Of a stretch of DNA of 64,000 nucleotides, positions 56,237 through 64,000 are shown one piece after another. The notes beneath the pieces were generated by a model, which made no database searches, was not told where the DNA came from, and worked only from the letters and a program-made list of their open reading frames with translations. Source of the DNA: Psychrobacter urativorans. Lineage in GTDB: Bacteria; Pseudomonadota; Gammaproteobacteria; Pseudomonadales; Moraxellaceae. A program made the position numbers and the translations under genes. The stretch's first letter is position 1, and each line of letters begins with the position of its first letter. The stretch lies in the NCBI RefSeq assembly GCF_904846675.1, contig NZ_CAJHBT010000011.1:1-64000 (forward strand), written 5' to 3'.

Positions 56237-57952
56237 TTAGCCATTAACCTTTGCCAGTACTTCTTCACGGCTTAACATTAGCTTTTCATCAGCACGGCGA
56301 TTGACGTATTCGTACTTGTCTTCGGCAAGGTTGCGATCAGAGACCACGATACGATGAGGAATACCAATCAATTCAAGATCAGCAAACTTCACCCCTGGGC
56401 GCTCATTGCGATCATCGAGTAAGACGTTGATACCCAGTGCTTTTAGCTCATCATAAAGGGCAGTTGCCGTTTGCATGACGGTCTCTTCTTTGGATTTCAT
56501 TGGTACGATAGCCACTTCGAATGGTGCCAGTGAATCACTAACGTCTGGCGTTGGCGGCCAAATAATGCCATTTTCATCATAATTTTGCTCGATAGCAGCG
56601 GCAATAATACGACTAACGCCAACACCGTAACAGCCCATCAATAAGGTAACTGGCTTACCGTCTTCGCCTGAAACTTTGCAGTTCATCGCTTGAGAGTACT
56701 TATCACCCAGCTGGAAGATATGGCCGACTTCGATACCGCGTTTGATTTGTAGCGAGCCTTTACCATCTGGGGACGGATCGCCCTCTTGAACATTACGGAC
56801 ATCGACAATGCGGGTGATTCGAGTATCACGCGCCCAGTTCATACCAGTGGTATGTTTATTGATCTCATTAGCGCCGCAGACAAAGTCAGACAATGCTGCT
56901 GCTGAACGATCAACAAAGACTGGCATATCTAAGTCAACACCAATGTAGCCTTTATGCAGACCCGCCGCTCTTAGCTCCTCATCTGATGCCATGGTAAGTG
57001 GAACGTTGGCTTCTTCTATTTTTTCAGCTTTAATAGTGTTGAGTTTGTGATCACCACGTAGGACAATAGCAATCAGCTGCGGCTTCTCGTCTTCCGTATG
57101 ACCATGTACAATAAGCGTTTTAACAGTGGTTGATAGTGGAATATTCAAGTGTTCAGCAACCATTTTACAGGTTGTCATATCTTCTGTTAAGACGTTTTCG
57201 CGCGGTTTTTGTGGTGGTTGACGCTCAGCGGTACTGACCGATTCGGCAAGCTCAACGTTCGCGGCATAATCAGAAGAATCTGAGAAGGCAATATCATCTT
57301 CACCACTATCAGCTAAAACATGAAACTCATGCGAGGCAAAGCCACCAATCGAGCCGGTATCTGCTTGTACGGCACGGAAGTTCAGACCTAAGCGCGTAAA
57401 TATGCGCGTGTAGGCGTCATACATCTCGTGATAAGTCTTGGCTAATGATGCTTGATCCACATGAAATGAATACGCATCTTTCATGGTAAATTCACGCGCG
57501 CGCATCACCCCAAAACGGGGACGAATCTCATCACGGAATTTACCTTGAATCTGAAAGAAGGTAATCGGCAACTGCTTATAACTGCGCAGCTCGCCTTGTG
57601 CTAAGTTAGTAATGACTTCTTCATGCGTCGGCCCTAACACAAAGTCGCGGTCATGGCGGTCTTTAAAACGCAGAAGCTCGGGACCATAATCATCAAAGCG
57701 ACCGGTTATCTGCCAGAGCTCAGCAGGCTGGGTCATGGGCATCAGCACTTCTTGCGCGCCGACATTTTGCATCTCTTCGCGAACAATACGTTCGACCTTC
57801 TGCAAGACGCGCAGCCCCATAGGCAACCAAATATATAATCCAGAAGCGATTTTACGAATAAGACCGGCACGCACCATTAATTGGCTTGAGGCAATATCGG
57901 CGTCACTTGGGGTCTCTTTTAGCGTGGCAAACAAAAACTGACTGGCTTTCAT
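56237..57952 (-). CDS. proS: Prolyl-tRNA synthetase
   Basis: 571 residues, bacterial type with the editing (INS) domain. Class II motifs appear as [20 protein letters not shown], the [20 protein letters not shown] region (motif 2), and [17 protein letters not shown] (motif 3). The editing domain spans about residues 230-390. The C-terminal anticodon-binding domain has [20 protein letters not shown]. Length is standard. Confidence 0.97.
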   Translation of the reverse strand: MKASQFLFATLKETPSDADIASSQLMVRAGLIRKIASGLYIWLPMGLRVLQKVERIVREEMQNVGAQEVLMPMTQPAELWQITGRFDDYGPELLRFKDRHDRDFVLGPTHEEVITNLAQGELRSYKQLPITFFQIQGKFRDEIRPRFGVMRAREFTMKDAYSFHVDQASLAKTYHEMYDAYTRIFTRLGLNFRAVQADTGSIGGFASHEFHVLADSGEDDIAFSDSSDYAANVELAESVSTAERQPPQKPRENVLTEDMTTCKMVAEHLNIPLSTTVKTLIVHGHTEDEKPQLIAIVLRGDHKLNTIKAEKIEEANVPLTMASDEELRAAGLHKGYIGVDLDMPVFVDRSAAALSDFVCGANEINKHTTGMNWARDTRITRIVDVRNVQEGDPSPDGKGSLQIKRGIEVGHIFQLGDKYSQAMNCKVSGEDGKPVTLLMGCYGVGVSRIIAAAIEQNYDENGIIWPPTPDVSDSLAPFEVAIVPMKSKEETVMQTATALYDELKALGINVLLDDRNERPGVKFADLELIGIPHRIVVSDRNLAEDKYEYVNRRADEKLMLSREEVLAKVNG

Positions 57953-58468
57953 AAATAAAGAATAACCTTATCAACGATAAAATAAAAATAAATAAGAAGT
58001 AGGGCGCTGAGCATTTGGCTGATAGCCGCTGCCAGCTTGCCTTTATAGCTACTGTTTATCTATAACTACAACAACAATGGGCAAAAATTTTATAGAGGTG
58101 TAAATAGCCAACATACTTAATGCTCTGCCAGCCTGAAATAACAATCTAATATATAGATATATGTCGATATTTTATCGATACCATCGGACTATGTTAGGTA
58201 AACTTCGGCTAAGACGCAATGACTTTTTTGTTTTCAGCTCGAACAAGGCATAAACCGTTAAAGAGGACAGAGAATCGTACCGTTATTGGATGGTTTTTAG
58301 CGCGACATACTATAGATAATGATTCCTTTTATAAGCGTGTTTATAAGCAATTGTGTAGAAAAGTAGTAGTTATTACTTGAAGTTACTGCAATAAGTAGTA
58401 GTTATAGGATTTATTTATTTTTTTGCCATATTTATAATTATTAACGCTAACACTTTAAGGTATCTTAA
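57953..58468. other. 516-bp intergenic region proS/DUF4230
   Basis: A divergent AT-rich spacer with the promoters of proS and the DUF4230-like gene. No other gene, RNA or repeat was recognised. Confidence 0.45.
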
Positions 58469-59188
58469 ATGACCAATCCTGATAAACAGCCTAAAAAACA
58501 ACCGAGTACAATGATGTGGTGGCTAACGGTAATTCTGATTGTGGTGATATTCGCAATGATTTTTTATATTGGTCAAAATCGCCCAGCAGAAGAGCCAATT
58601 GAGATTATTACCCGCGAAGGCGTGGTCACACAAATACAACAGCTCAATCGCCTGCAGACGGTCGCTTTCAGTGTCGATACGGTCATTACCAGTCAACGTC
58701 AAGGCAGTTGGACGAAGCTGTGGCAGGATGAACAAAAAGGCTTGTTTATTGTTCGTGGTCGCGTAGAGGCCGGTATTGATCTAAGCGTGCTAACGCCTGA
58801 AATGGTACAAATAGTTCAGCCCATCGAGCAGCTAGCTGATAATGATGTACAAGGTATTGATGCCAATGTACCGGTATCCATTATGCCGCAGATTAATATA
58901 ACCTTACCGCCCTCAGAGATATTTTCGGTTTATTTGGATGATATTGAGATATATGATTGGCAGACGGGCGTTTTTGGCATGATGCAAGTTGATCCTGAAG
59001 TATTAAAACAGGCACAAAGCATGGCTAAAAAAGAAGTGTTGGAGCGCGCCTGTCGCGGCGATGTGATGAATATGGCGCTACAAAATGCCCAAAATCAGCT
59101 GCAGCAGCTATTTTCTTTGACAGGTGCTGTGGTCACAGTCACGACCCAAGGTGCGGGACCGTGCCAATTGCCTTCAGTAACGGCATAG
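58469..59188 (+). CDS. DUF4230-like membrane-anchored protein
   Basis: 239 residues. One N-terminal helix (MMWWLTVILIVVIFAMIFYI) is followed by a probably periplasmic domain: VVTQIQQLNRLQTVAFSVDT, GLFIVRGRVEAGIDLS, INITLPPSEIFSVYLDDIEI, and a C-terminal helix with KKEVLERACRGDVMNMALQN. The arrangement (mostly beta, then RACRG..A helix) fits DUF4230, a family of unknown function. TTAAGG precedes the ATG. Confidence 0.8.
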   Translation: MTNPDKQPKKQPSTMMWWLTVILIVVIFAMIFYIGQNRPAEEPIEIITREGVVTQIQQLNRLQTVAFSVDTVITSQRQGSWTKLWQDEQKGLFIVRGRVEAGIDLSVLTPEMVQIVQPIEQLADNDVQGIDANVPVSIMPQINITLPPSEIFSVYLDDIEIYDWQTGVFGMMQVDPEVLKQAQSMAKKEVLERACRGDVMNMALQNAQNQLQQLFSLTGAVVTVTTQGAGPCQLPSVTA

Positions 59189-59218
59189 CCAAAACTAAAA
59201 CCAAAAGTGTTCTATTAG

Positions 59219-59440
59219 TATGAATGGCGTAACCAAGGGCTTGATAGATACCATGTTAAGTGGCGCTATGATTTAGAATTCACCGCTGCAGATATGGCGC
59301 GGCATTCCTTAAGTTCTGCTACTATGCCGAGTAGCACAGCGACTCCAGAAGCAGCCAATCAAATTGACAACCAGCCCACAGCTGCCAACCAAGCAAAACG
59401 TGGTTTATTATCACGATTACGACAAAAATTAGGCCTTTAA
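59219..59440 (+). pseudogene. Possible C-terminal gene remnant
   Basis: After a TAG at 59216-59218 the frame reads YEWRNQGLDRYHVKWRYDLE and continues to LLSRLRQKLGL before TAA at 59438. It looks protein-like but has no start until an ATG at 59294, which would give only 48 residues and lacks an SD. Either a 5'-truncated remnant or a small gene; the family is not recognised. Confidence 0.4.
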
Positions 59441-59514
59441 TATCATTTTAGGATGATAAAAAGTAGTAGAAATAAAAGACCAGCAAAGTTTTTTAGCCTC
59501 ACTATAGCCCAGTA

Positions 59515-60177
59515 TTAGGGTCGAGTAACGACCTCAGCCTCAGCGCTGACAGCATCAAAACTGGTGACTTTATTATTTTGCATCAGATCTATTGAATTAC
59601 CCCCACCGTGACTGACCAGCTCGATATTACCATCGGTTGAGCGATAGGTAGGATTATTGCCTTGTCCTTCTGGGGCACTTAAGGTCATTTTTTTGTTATT
59701 AGACAAGGTGACGATAGCATTGAGTACGCCTGTTGCTGAGGTTTCAAAGACAACTGTTAACGTTTCACCTGCAGCGTTGCGATAGCGTACATCAGTAACT
59801 TGCACCCCTTTTATTGCCTGTTCTGGGCTAGGAGTCGTGGTTTCAGCATTGGGGGTTACGCCTTCAGCGCCGATATTGTTTTCGAAATCAGCGAGATTAC
59901 CCTCACGTTCGGTCTCTACTGTACTATCTTGTACATTGATTACTTCGACTTCTGTGGTTTCATTATTACCATCACTAGTGTTAGTAGTGATCGGCGTACT
60001 CTGTATATCAGTTTCGACTTGAGCGTCTGTCTCAGGCTCTGGCGTCTTTTGGCAGGCACTAACCATGACTGAAGTACCAATCACAGCACTGATGGCGACA
60101 GCACGGTGAACCATGTTACCTTTAATAATGGCGCTAGCAAATTTGCGAATAGGAATTGAAGGCAGATGATAAGACAT
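59515..60177 (-). CDS. Hypothetical lipoprotein
   Basis: 220 residues. An extended basic N-terminus leads to a lipobox (SVMVSACQK, Cys near residue 42). A long acidic Thr/Glu-rich linker (e.g. TEVEVINVQDSTVETEREGN) is followed by a small C-terminal beta domain (VRYRNAAGETLTVVFETSAT, NGNIELVSHGG-like). AAGGAGC precedes the ATG. The C-terminal part resembles MliC-like or C-type lysozyme inhibitor domains loosely; not certain. Confidence 0.72.
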   Translation of the reverse strand: MSYHLPSIPIRKFASAIIKGNMVHRAVAISAVIGTSVMVSACQKTPEPETDAQVETDIQSTPITTNTSDGNNETTEVEVINVQDSTVETEREGNLADFENNIGAEGVTPNAETTTPSPEQAIKGVQVTDVRYRNAAGETLTVVFETSATGVLNAIVTLSNNKKMTLSAPEGQGNNPTYRSTDGNIELVSHGGGNSIDLMQNNKVTSFDAVSAEAEVVTRP

Positions 60178-60263
60178 AAGACCAGCTCCTTAGCTGATAT
60201 AGTAGATAGTAAAATATTTAATAGCAAAATATTCAGCTGCTTTATTAAGTGATAATAATCAGT

Positions 60264-62492
60264 CTAACCTAAAGCCTTCTGCAAACGCGCTCGATTCGGT
60301 GATATTTTTGCTAACATAGCGGTAGATAAAGGCGGGAAGGCCCCTAACATCATGTCCGCTACTATCTCAGCACATATCGGTGCCAAGGCATAACCTTTTG
60401 CGCCCATTGCCGATAGCGTCCACAAGCGTTTGCTTTGCGCTAATAGACCAACTAGTGGATGATAATCAATCGTTTGTGTGCGAATACCGGCGCGCGCTTG
60501 CCATAAGCTGGTATCGGTTGGAATAATATTATCCAGCTCAGGGATATCACGAATCAACTTATCGCGGTTCTGCTGGTTTTCATCACTGCGGATAGAAATA
60601 TTCTTGTCACCATCTACAAAGCTTGCGCCAAGTAAAAACTGCGGCTGATCTTCTAGCATATTATTCAAATTAGCATCACCGGTTTGTGCGATAAAAGGTG
60701 CACAATAACCGCTATATTTAAGCGGCAGTTTGGGCAAATCAGCCTGTTGCTCAGCTGTGGGAGTAAACCAAGACAGTTGCCCACGAATGGTGCGGCAAGC
60801 AACAATACGGCTATCCAGTTGGTGGCCCTCATAAGCCGCACAAATGACGACGCTATCCGCTTCGATAGTGACAGTACTATCGCTCTCATCTTCATTATCA
60901 CTATAACTGCTACTTATGATGCCAATGTTTGTCTCTGTCTCATTTATCTGCGTAACTTCCAAGCGTCGAAAAGTAATCAGCGGATGCTTAAGTATTGCAT
61001 TTTTTAATGCTTGGGGATTGACTAAGCCTGATTGCGGTAAATATAAGTTTTCGGTTAAATCTAAGGCTACTAAACCAGTAATATCTTCAGCTTGTGTAAC
61101 TGGTAGAGTAATGGCCATTTCATCCGGATAGTCTGTAATTTCTTTTATACTGACATTGGACTTTACCAATAGGTCAACCGCTCCAGTGGGCTCAAGTATG
61201 GGCGGGGTATTGTTGATAGCCGCTTGCTCATTCAAATAGCGATAAAATCTACTGCTATAAAGATAACCGATAGTATGCAAATGGTCATCGGCATGATGAA
61301 TCGGCGTCATTTTTGGTGCGAGTAAGGCACGAGGGTTGCCTGACGCGCCTGAAAGCGGTGCAGTTTTGTCCAATAACGTCACTTTAACACCACGGTTCGC
61401 AAGCGCCCAAGCAGTCATCAATCCCGAGACCCCAGCCCCAATGACCACGACGTGAGTGGGCTTGGCTGATAATATTTGCTCATCTTTAGACTTATCAGCG
61501 TTGCTCGAAACGGATGATCTATTTGAGTTACTATTATCAAAGCTATTTTCTCTATCAAAGCTATGCTTTTTATTAGAGCCAGCTCTCTTATCACGGCTAG
61601 CCCATTTGTCACTAATATCAGCCGACACTACGTTATCAATCATGACTGCCGTTAGCATTTCACGCTTACGCCCAAACCCTGGCACCTTTTTAATCTCAAA
61701 GCCACTATCTTGCAGCGCACGTTTGACGATACCGGCACAGCTATAGGTAGCTGCAGTAGTGCCTAAACTTGATAGGCGCTGTATCTGTGCAAAGATAGCA
61801 TCCGCCCACAAGGACTCATTGCAAGAGGGTGCAAAACCATCTAAGAACCAAGCGTCAATATGAGGGGCTGGTTGACTAGATGCAGTTGTGTCCAACTTCG
61901 CTAAACTATCAGCAGCATCACCAAGCCAAATATCAACGGTCAAATTATCCTTGATAAAATCTAGGCGATGACAGCCAGTGATAAGGGGAGGATAAGCAGC
62001 TAACAGCTGCTCAATCAGTTCGGCCAATTCAGGAGCCCGTTGTCCCCATAAGGTCAGTATCTGGGTCAAATCTTCGAGTGGAATGGGATGTTTTTCGGTG
62101 GTAATGAGATGTAGACGAGACGTTGCTAACTCTGGATTTGCCGTGCGCAGTTGCCGCCAAAGTTGCCACAATGCCAGCAAATTAAGTCCCGTACCAAAGC
62201 CCAATTCAGCGACAGTAAAGCATTGCTGTGGGGCTAAATTTGCTAAGCGTTCTGGTAGCTGGTTGCAGTTAAGAAAAACATGACGCGACTCTGCTAAACC
62301 GTCTGCATGAGAAAAATACACATCGCCAAACTCTCCTGATACCGGAACCTGATTGCCCGTATCATCGCTTTGCCAGTCAATTTTGGCAGGCTTAACGATG
62401 TTCGAATACTTAGTACTATTTGAGTTTGATTGGTGAGCTGGCTGGCTGGAAGCGATATCAGTATTAATAGGTGCAGAAGAGGATTTAGACAT
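60264..62492 (-). CDS. mnmC: Bifunctional tRNA mnm5s2U biosynthesis protein
   Basis: 742 residues. The N-terminal methyltransferase (MnmC2) has [35 protein letters not shown] and [18 protein letters not shown] polar Ser/Asn/Lys linker (about residues 290-345) leads to the C-terminal FAD oxidase (MnmC1), with [20 protein letters not shown] and [13 protein letters not shown]. It finishes mnm5s2U at wobble position 34 of several tRNAs. Longer than E. coli MnmC mainly through the linker. Confidence 0.95.
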   Translation of the reverse strand: MSKSSSAPINTDIASSQPAHQSNSNSTKYSNIVKPAKIDWQSDDTGNQVPVSGEFGDVYFSHADGLAESRHVFLNCNQLPERLANLAPQQCFTVAELGFGTGLNLLALWQLWRQLRTANPELATSRLHLITTEKHPIPLEDLTQILTLWGQRAPELAELIEQLLAAYPPLITGCHRLDFIKDNLTVDIWLGDAADSLAKLDTTASSQPAPHIDAWFLDGFAPSCNESLWADAIFAQIQRLSSLGTTAATYSCAGIVKRALQDSGFEIKKVPGFGRKREMLTAVMIDNVVSADISDKWASRDKRAGSNKKHSFDRENSFDNSNSNRSSVSSNADKSKDEQILSAKPTHVVVIGAGVSGLMTAWALANRGVKVTLLDKTAPLSGASGNPRALLAPKMTPIHHADDHLHTIGYLYSSRFYRYLNEQAAINNTPPILEPTGAVDLLVKSNVSIKEITDYPDEMAITLPVTQAEDITGLVALDLTENLYLPQSGLVNPQALKNAILKHPLITFRRLEVTQINETETNIGIISSSYSDNEDESDSTVTIEADSVVICAAYEGHQLDSRIVACRTIRGQLSWFTPTAEQQADLPKLPLKYSGYCAPFIAQTGDANLNNMLEDQPQFLLGASFVDGDKNISIRSDENQQNRDKLIRDIPELDNIIPTDTSLWQARAGIRTQTIDYHPLVGLLAQSKRLWTLSAMGAKGYALAPICAEIVADMMLGAFPPLSTAMLAKISPNRARLQKALG

Positions 62493-62553
62493 AGAATTTC
62501 ACGCAAGATAAATAAGAATGATTGGTACAGTACTATAAATATAGTGTTTTAAC

Positions 62554-63057
62554 TTACCAGCGTTCATGGCGTAAAAACAACACCAGCCATGAAATAAAAG
62601 CACCGATTAATAAGCTGATCAGTACTGTAAAAACACCGTATAAAAACAACTGACCTTTGCTTTCATATATCAACACATTAACTTGCGTTTGCAAATCATT
62701 CACTTGTCTTTGCAACTGCGCATTATGGCTGAGGAGCTGTTGATTGGCAGTGGAGAGTGCTTGATTTGACGGTTTTCGCTGCGCAGATAGACTGTTGTTA
62801 TTAACGGGCATTGTAGCTTCTATAGCTGTCTCACCATCTTTCTGGCTATTTGTATTGCTATTACTATCTTCTGCTACCAAGGGCGCTGTTGCTGAATCAG
62901 TAGCTGTTACCGTTGGTGCTGCTTGCGCACTTACTGTAGCAGCGAGGATTATCATGACTAAGCTGAAGCGACCACTTCGATGTGTCAATAAAGCGGCTAA
63001 CTTTGACGGCATAGGTAGCTTATGTAAATTATGAGATAGATGTATTACTTTACTCAC
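62554..63057 (-). CDS. Hypothetical coiled-coil membrane protein
   Basis: 167 residues from GTG, overlapping the yciI-like stop (GTGA). An in-frame ATG at 63012 gives a cleaner signal peptide (RFSLVMIILAATVSAQA). A Ser/Thr/Asn-rich segment is followed by a coiled coil (QQLLSHNAQLQRQVNDLQTQ) and a C-terminal membrane helix (GVFTVLISLLIGAFISWLVL). No family was recognised. Coupled to the YciI-like gene. Confidence 0.7.
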   Translation of the reverse strand: MSKVIHLSHNLHKLPMPSKLAALLTHRSGRFSLVMIILAATVSAQAAPTVTATDSATAPLVAEDSNSNTNSQKDGETAIEATMPVNNNSLSAQRKPSNQALSTANQQLLSHNAQLQRQVNDLQTQVNVLIYESKGQLFLYGVFTVLISLLIGAFISWLVLFLRHERW

Positions 63058-63392
63058 GATGCTGTCATTTTATCAGTGGGCGCGGGCAGGACATGGATAA
63101 ATGGCTTAATATCGACATGACTATATACTCCATCACGCAGATAAGGCTCAGCGCTGGCCCATGCTTGCGCCGCCTCTAGCGATTTAAAATTAGCAATGAC
63201 AATACTCCCTGACATTTCTATCACAGCATCTGTCATAGCGCCTTGTCCATGCTCAATAGGCGTGGGCCCCGCGATAAGTAAACGCTTCTCACTATCCAAC
63301 ACTTGCAGGCGCGCTAAATGCTCCGCACGGGTAATCTTTCGCTGTGCGCTGCTATGAGCAACGTCATGACCGATAATGGCAAATAAAGGCAT
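63054..63392 (-). CDS. YciI-family protein
   Basis: 112 residues. MPLFAIIGHDVAHSSAQRKI, RAEHLARLQVLDSEKRLLIA and the late VIANFKSLEAAQAWASAEPY with GVYSHVDIKPF match the YciI ferredoxin-like fold (His-Asp pair). Catalysis is not established for most members. Its place beside yciB is common in proteobacteria. AAGGATAG precedes the ATG. Confidence 0.9.
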   Translation of the reverse strand: MPLFAIIGHDVAHSSAQRKITRAEHLARLQVLDSEKRLLIAGPTPIEHGQGAMTDAVIEMSGSIVIANFKSLEAAQAWASAEPYLRDGVYSHVDIKPFIHVLPAPTDKMTAS

Positions 63393-63457
63393 TAGACTAT
63401 CCTTGATAGACGATATTATTGATTGGTTTTATTTATATTAACAGCTATGAGTCATTC

Positions 63458-64000
63458 TCATTTGGCTGTTTTATCAGTTAATGCTGGGTTTAAATGATTT
63501 TTTAATAGCGCAAATTGGGCAATCACAAACACTAACATAATTGGAATCCAGCCATAAGTCTTAAAGTTAATCCACGCCTCATCAGACATAGTAAATGCCG
63601 TGATATAATGGAGTATACCCATCATCGCAAAGAACAGCGCCCAAGCGACGGTTAATTTTTTCCAGCCACCCATTGATAGCGCAAATACATCTTTCATTGC
63701 CAATCTCATAAGCGGTTTGTTAAGAGCGACGCTCACGAGTAGTGTTAAGGCAAAAACACCATTGATAATCGGTGACTTCCAACGCAAGTAAATGTCGTCA
63801 CGCAGAAGTAATGTACCGCCACAGAATACGATGGTTAATAATAGTACCACCCATTGCTGTTTATCAAACTTACCTTTTTGACGCACAAAATGGATGGCAT
63901 AAATGATTATGGTCGCAATCAATAGCGCCCCTGCGGCCGCTAAAATACCGTTGGTACGGGCAGCAATAAAAAAAGCAATCAGGGGAATGAAATCTAATAA
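63458..64000 (-). CDS. yciB: Inner membrane septation protein A (partial)
   Basis: The frame is open to the last base of the window; the visible N-terminal text LLDFIPLIAFFIAARTNGIL shows that only the first codon or few are missing. Several membrane helices follow, with YLRWKSPIINGVFALTLLVS and MRLAMKDVFALSMGGWKKLT, then EAWINFKTYGWIPIML. YciB (IspZ) affects cell envelope synthesis and septation. It is likely an operon with the YciI-like gene. Confidence 0.95.
   Translation of the reverse strand, partial: LLDFIPLIAFFIAARTNGILAAAGALLIATIIIYAIHFVRQKGKFDKQQWVVLLLTIVFCGGTLLLRDDIYLRWKSPIINGVFALTLLVSVALNKPLMRLAMKDVFALSMGGWKKLTVAWALFFAMMGILHYITAFTMSDEAWINFKTYGWIPIMLVFVIAQFALLKNHLNPALTDKTAK

Overview
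The window looks like a chromosomal segment of a Psychrobacter-like gammaproteobacterium (Moraxellaceae). This is inferred from the protein sequences, the moderate-to-low GC housekeeping genes and the gene set; no database search was possible. Most of it is ordinary core genome: the end of tuf, rimI, a MerR regulator, trxB-aat, ftsK, an amidase, a ygiD-type dioxygenase, rlmH, a PBP4-type dacB, an exonuclease, a CBS/DUF294 signalling protein, dapC, glnD, map, metH, an AGCS amino-acid symporter, a lemA/TPM-domain cluster, a sirtuin, a cytochrome c5, an ABC-2 exporter, queF, proS, mnmC, a YciI protein and yciB (cut off by the window end). Several strong hairpin terminators separate these units.

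Two accessory islands stand out. The first (about 25.0-30.9 kb) starts with a DUF2256 zinc-ribbon gene, a second DUF2256 copy broken by an A7 run, a class I methyltransferase and a third, 5'-truncated DUF2256 copy. It continues with a compact restriction-modification-like operon: a 697-residue fusion of an HSDR_N-type nuclease domain with an HsdM-type adenine methylase, a two-TRD specificity subunit, and a HEPN-like protein with an RNALFH motif. There is no HsdR helicase/translocase. The specificity subunit has no canonical start where its reading frame begins. A G GGA AAG slippery heptamer preceded by a Shine-Dalgarno-like AAGGAG sits just before the methylase stop, so a -1 frameshift fusion is possible.

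The second (43,949-52,011) is a complete filamentous prophage (inovirus) of about 8.0 kb in a tRNA-Arg(CCG) gene, bounded by a 48-bp direct repeat of the tRNA 3' half. Reading leftward it has small membrane ORFs, a hairpin-rich candidate origin, a Rep_trans initiator, a candidate ssDNA-binding protein, tiny membrane proteins, a major coat protein, a TspB-like adsorption protein, a gp6-like protein, Zot, and an unrecognised zinc-ribbon protein next to attL. On the opposite strand are a membrane-anchored DUF2726 nuclease-like protein with eight 18-bp repeats, and a small HTH regulator whose ORF runs into the att site. No recognisable integrase is present. A perfect 30-bp inverted repeat with a 3-nt loop lies between the gp6-like gene and zot.

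The most promising points for follow-up are the R-M-HEPN operon with its unusual M/S junction, the integrase-less tRNA-inserted inovirus with its 63-bp palindrome, and the DUF2256 repeat cluster around the methyltransferase.
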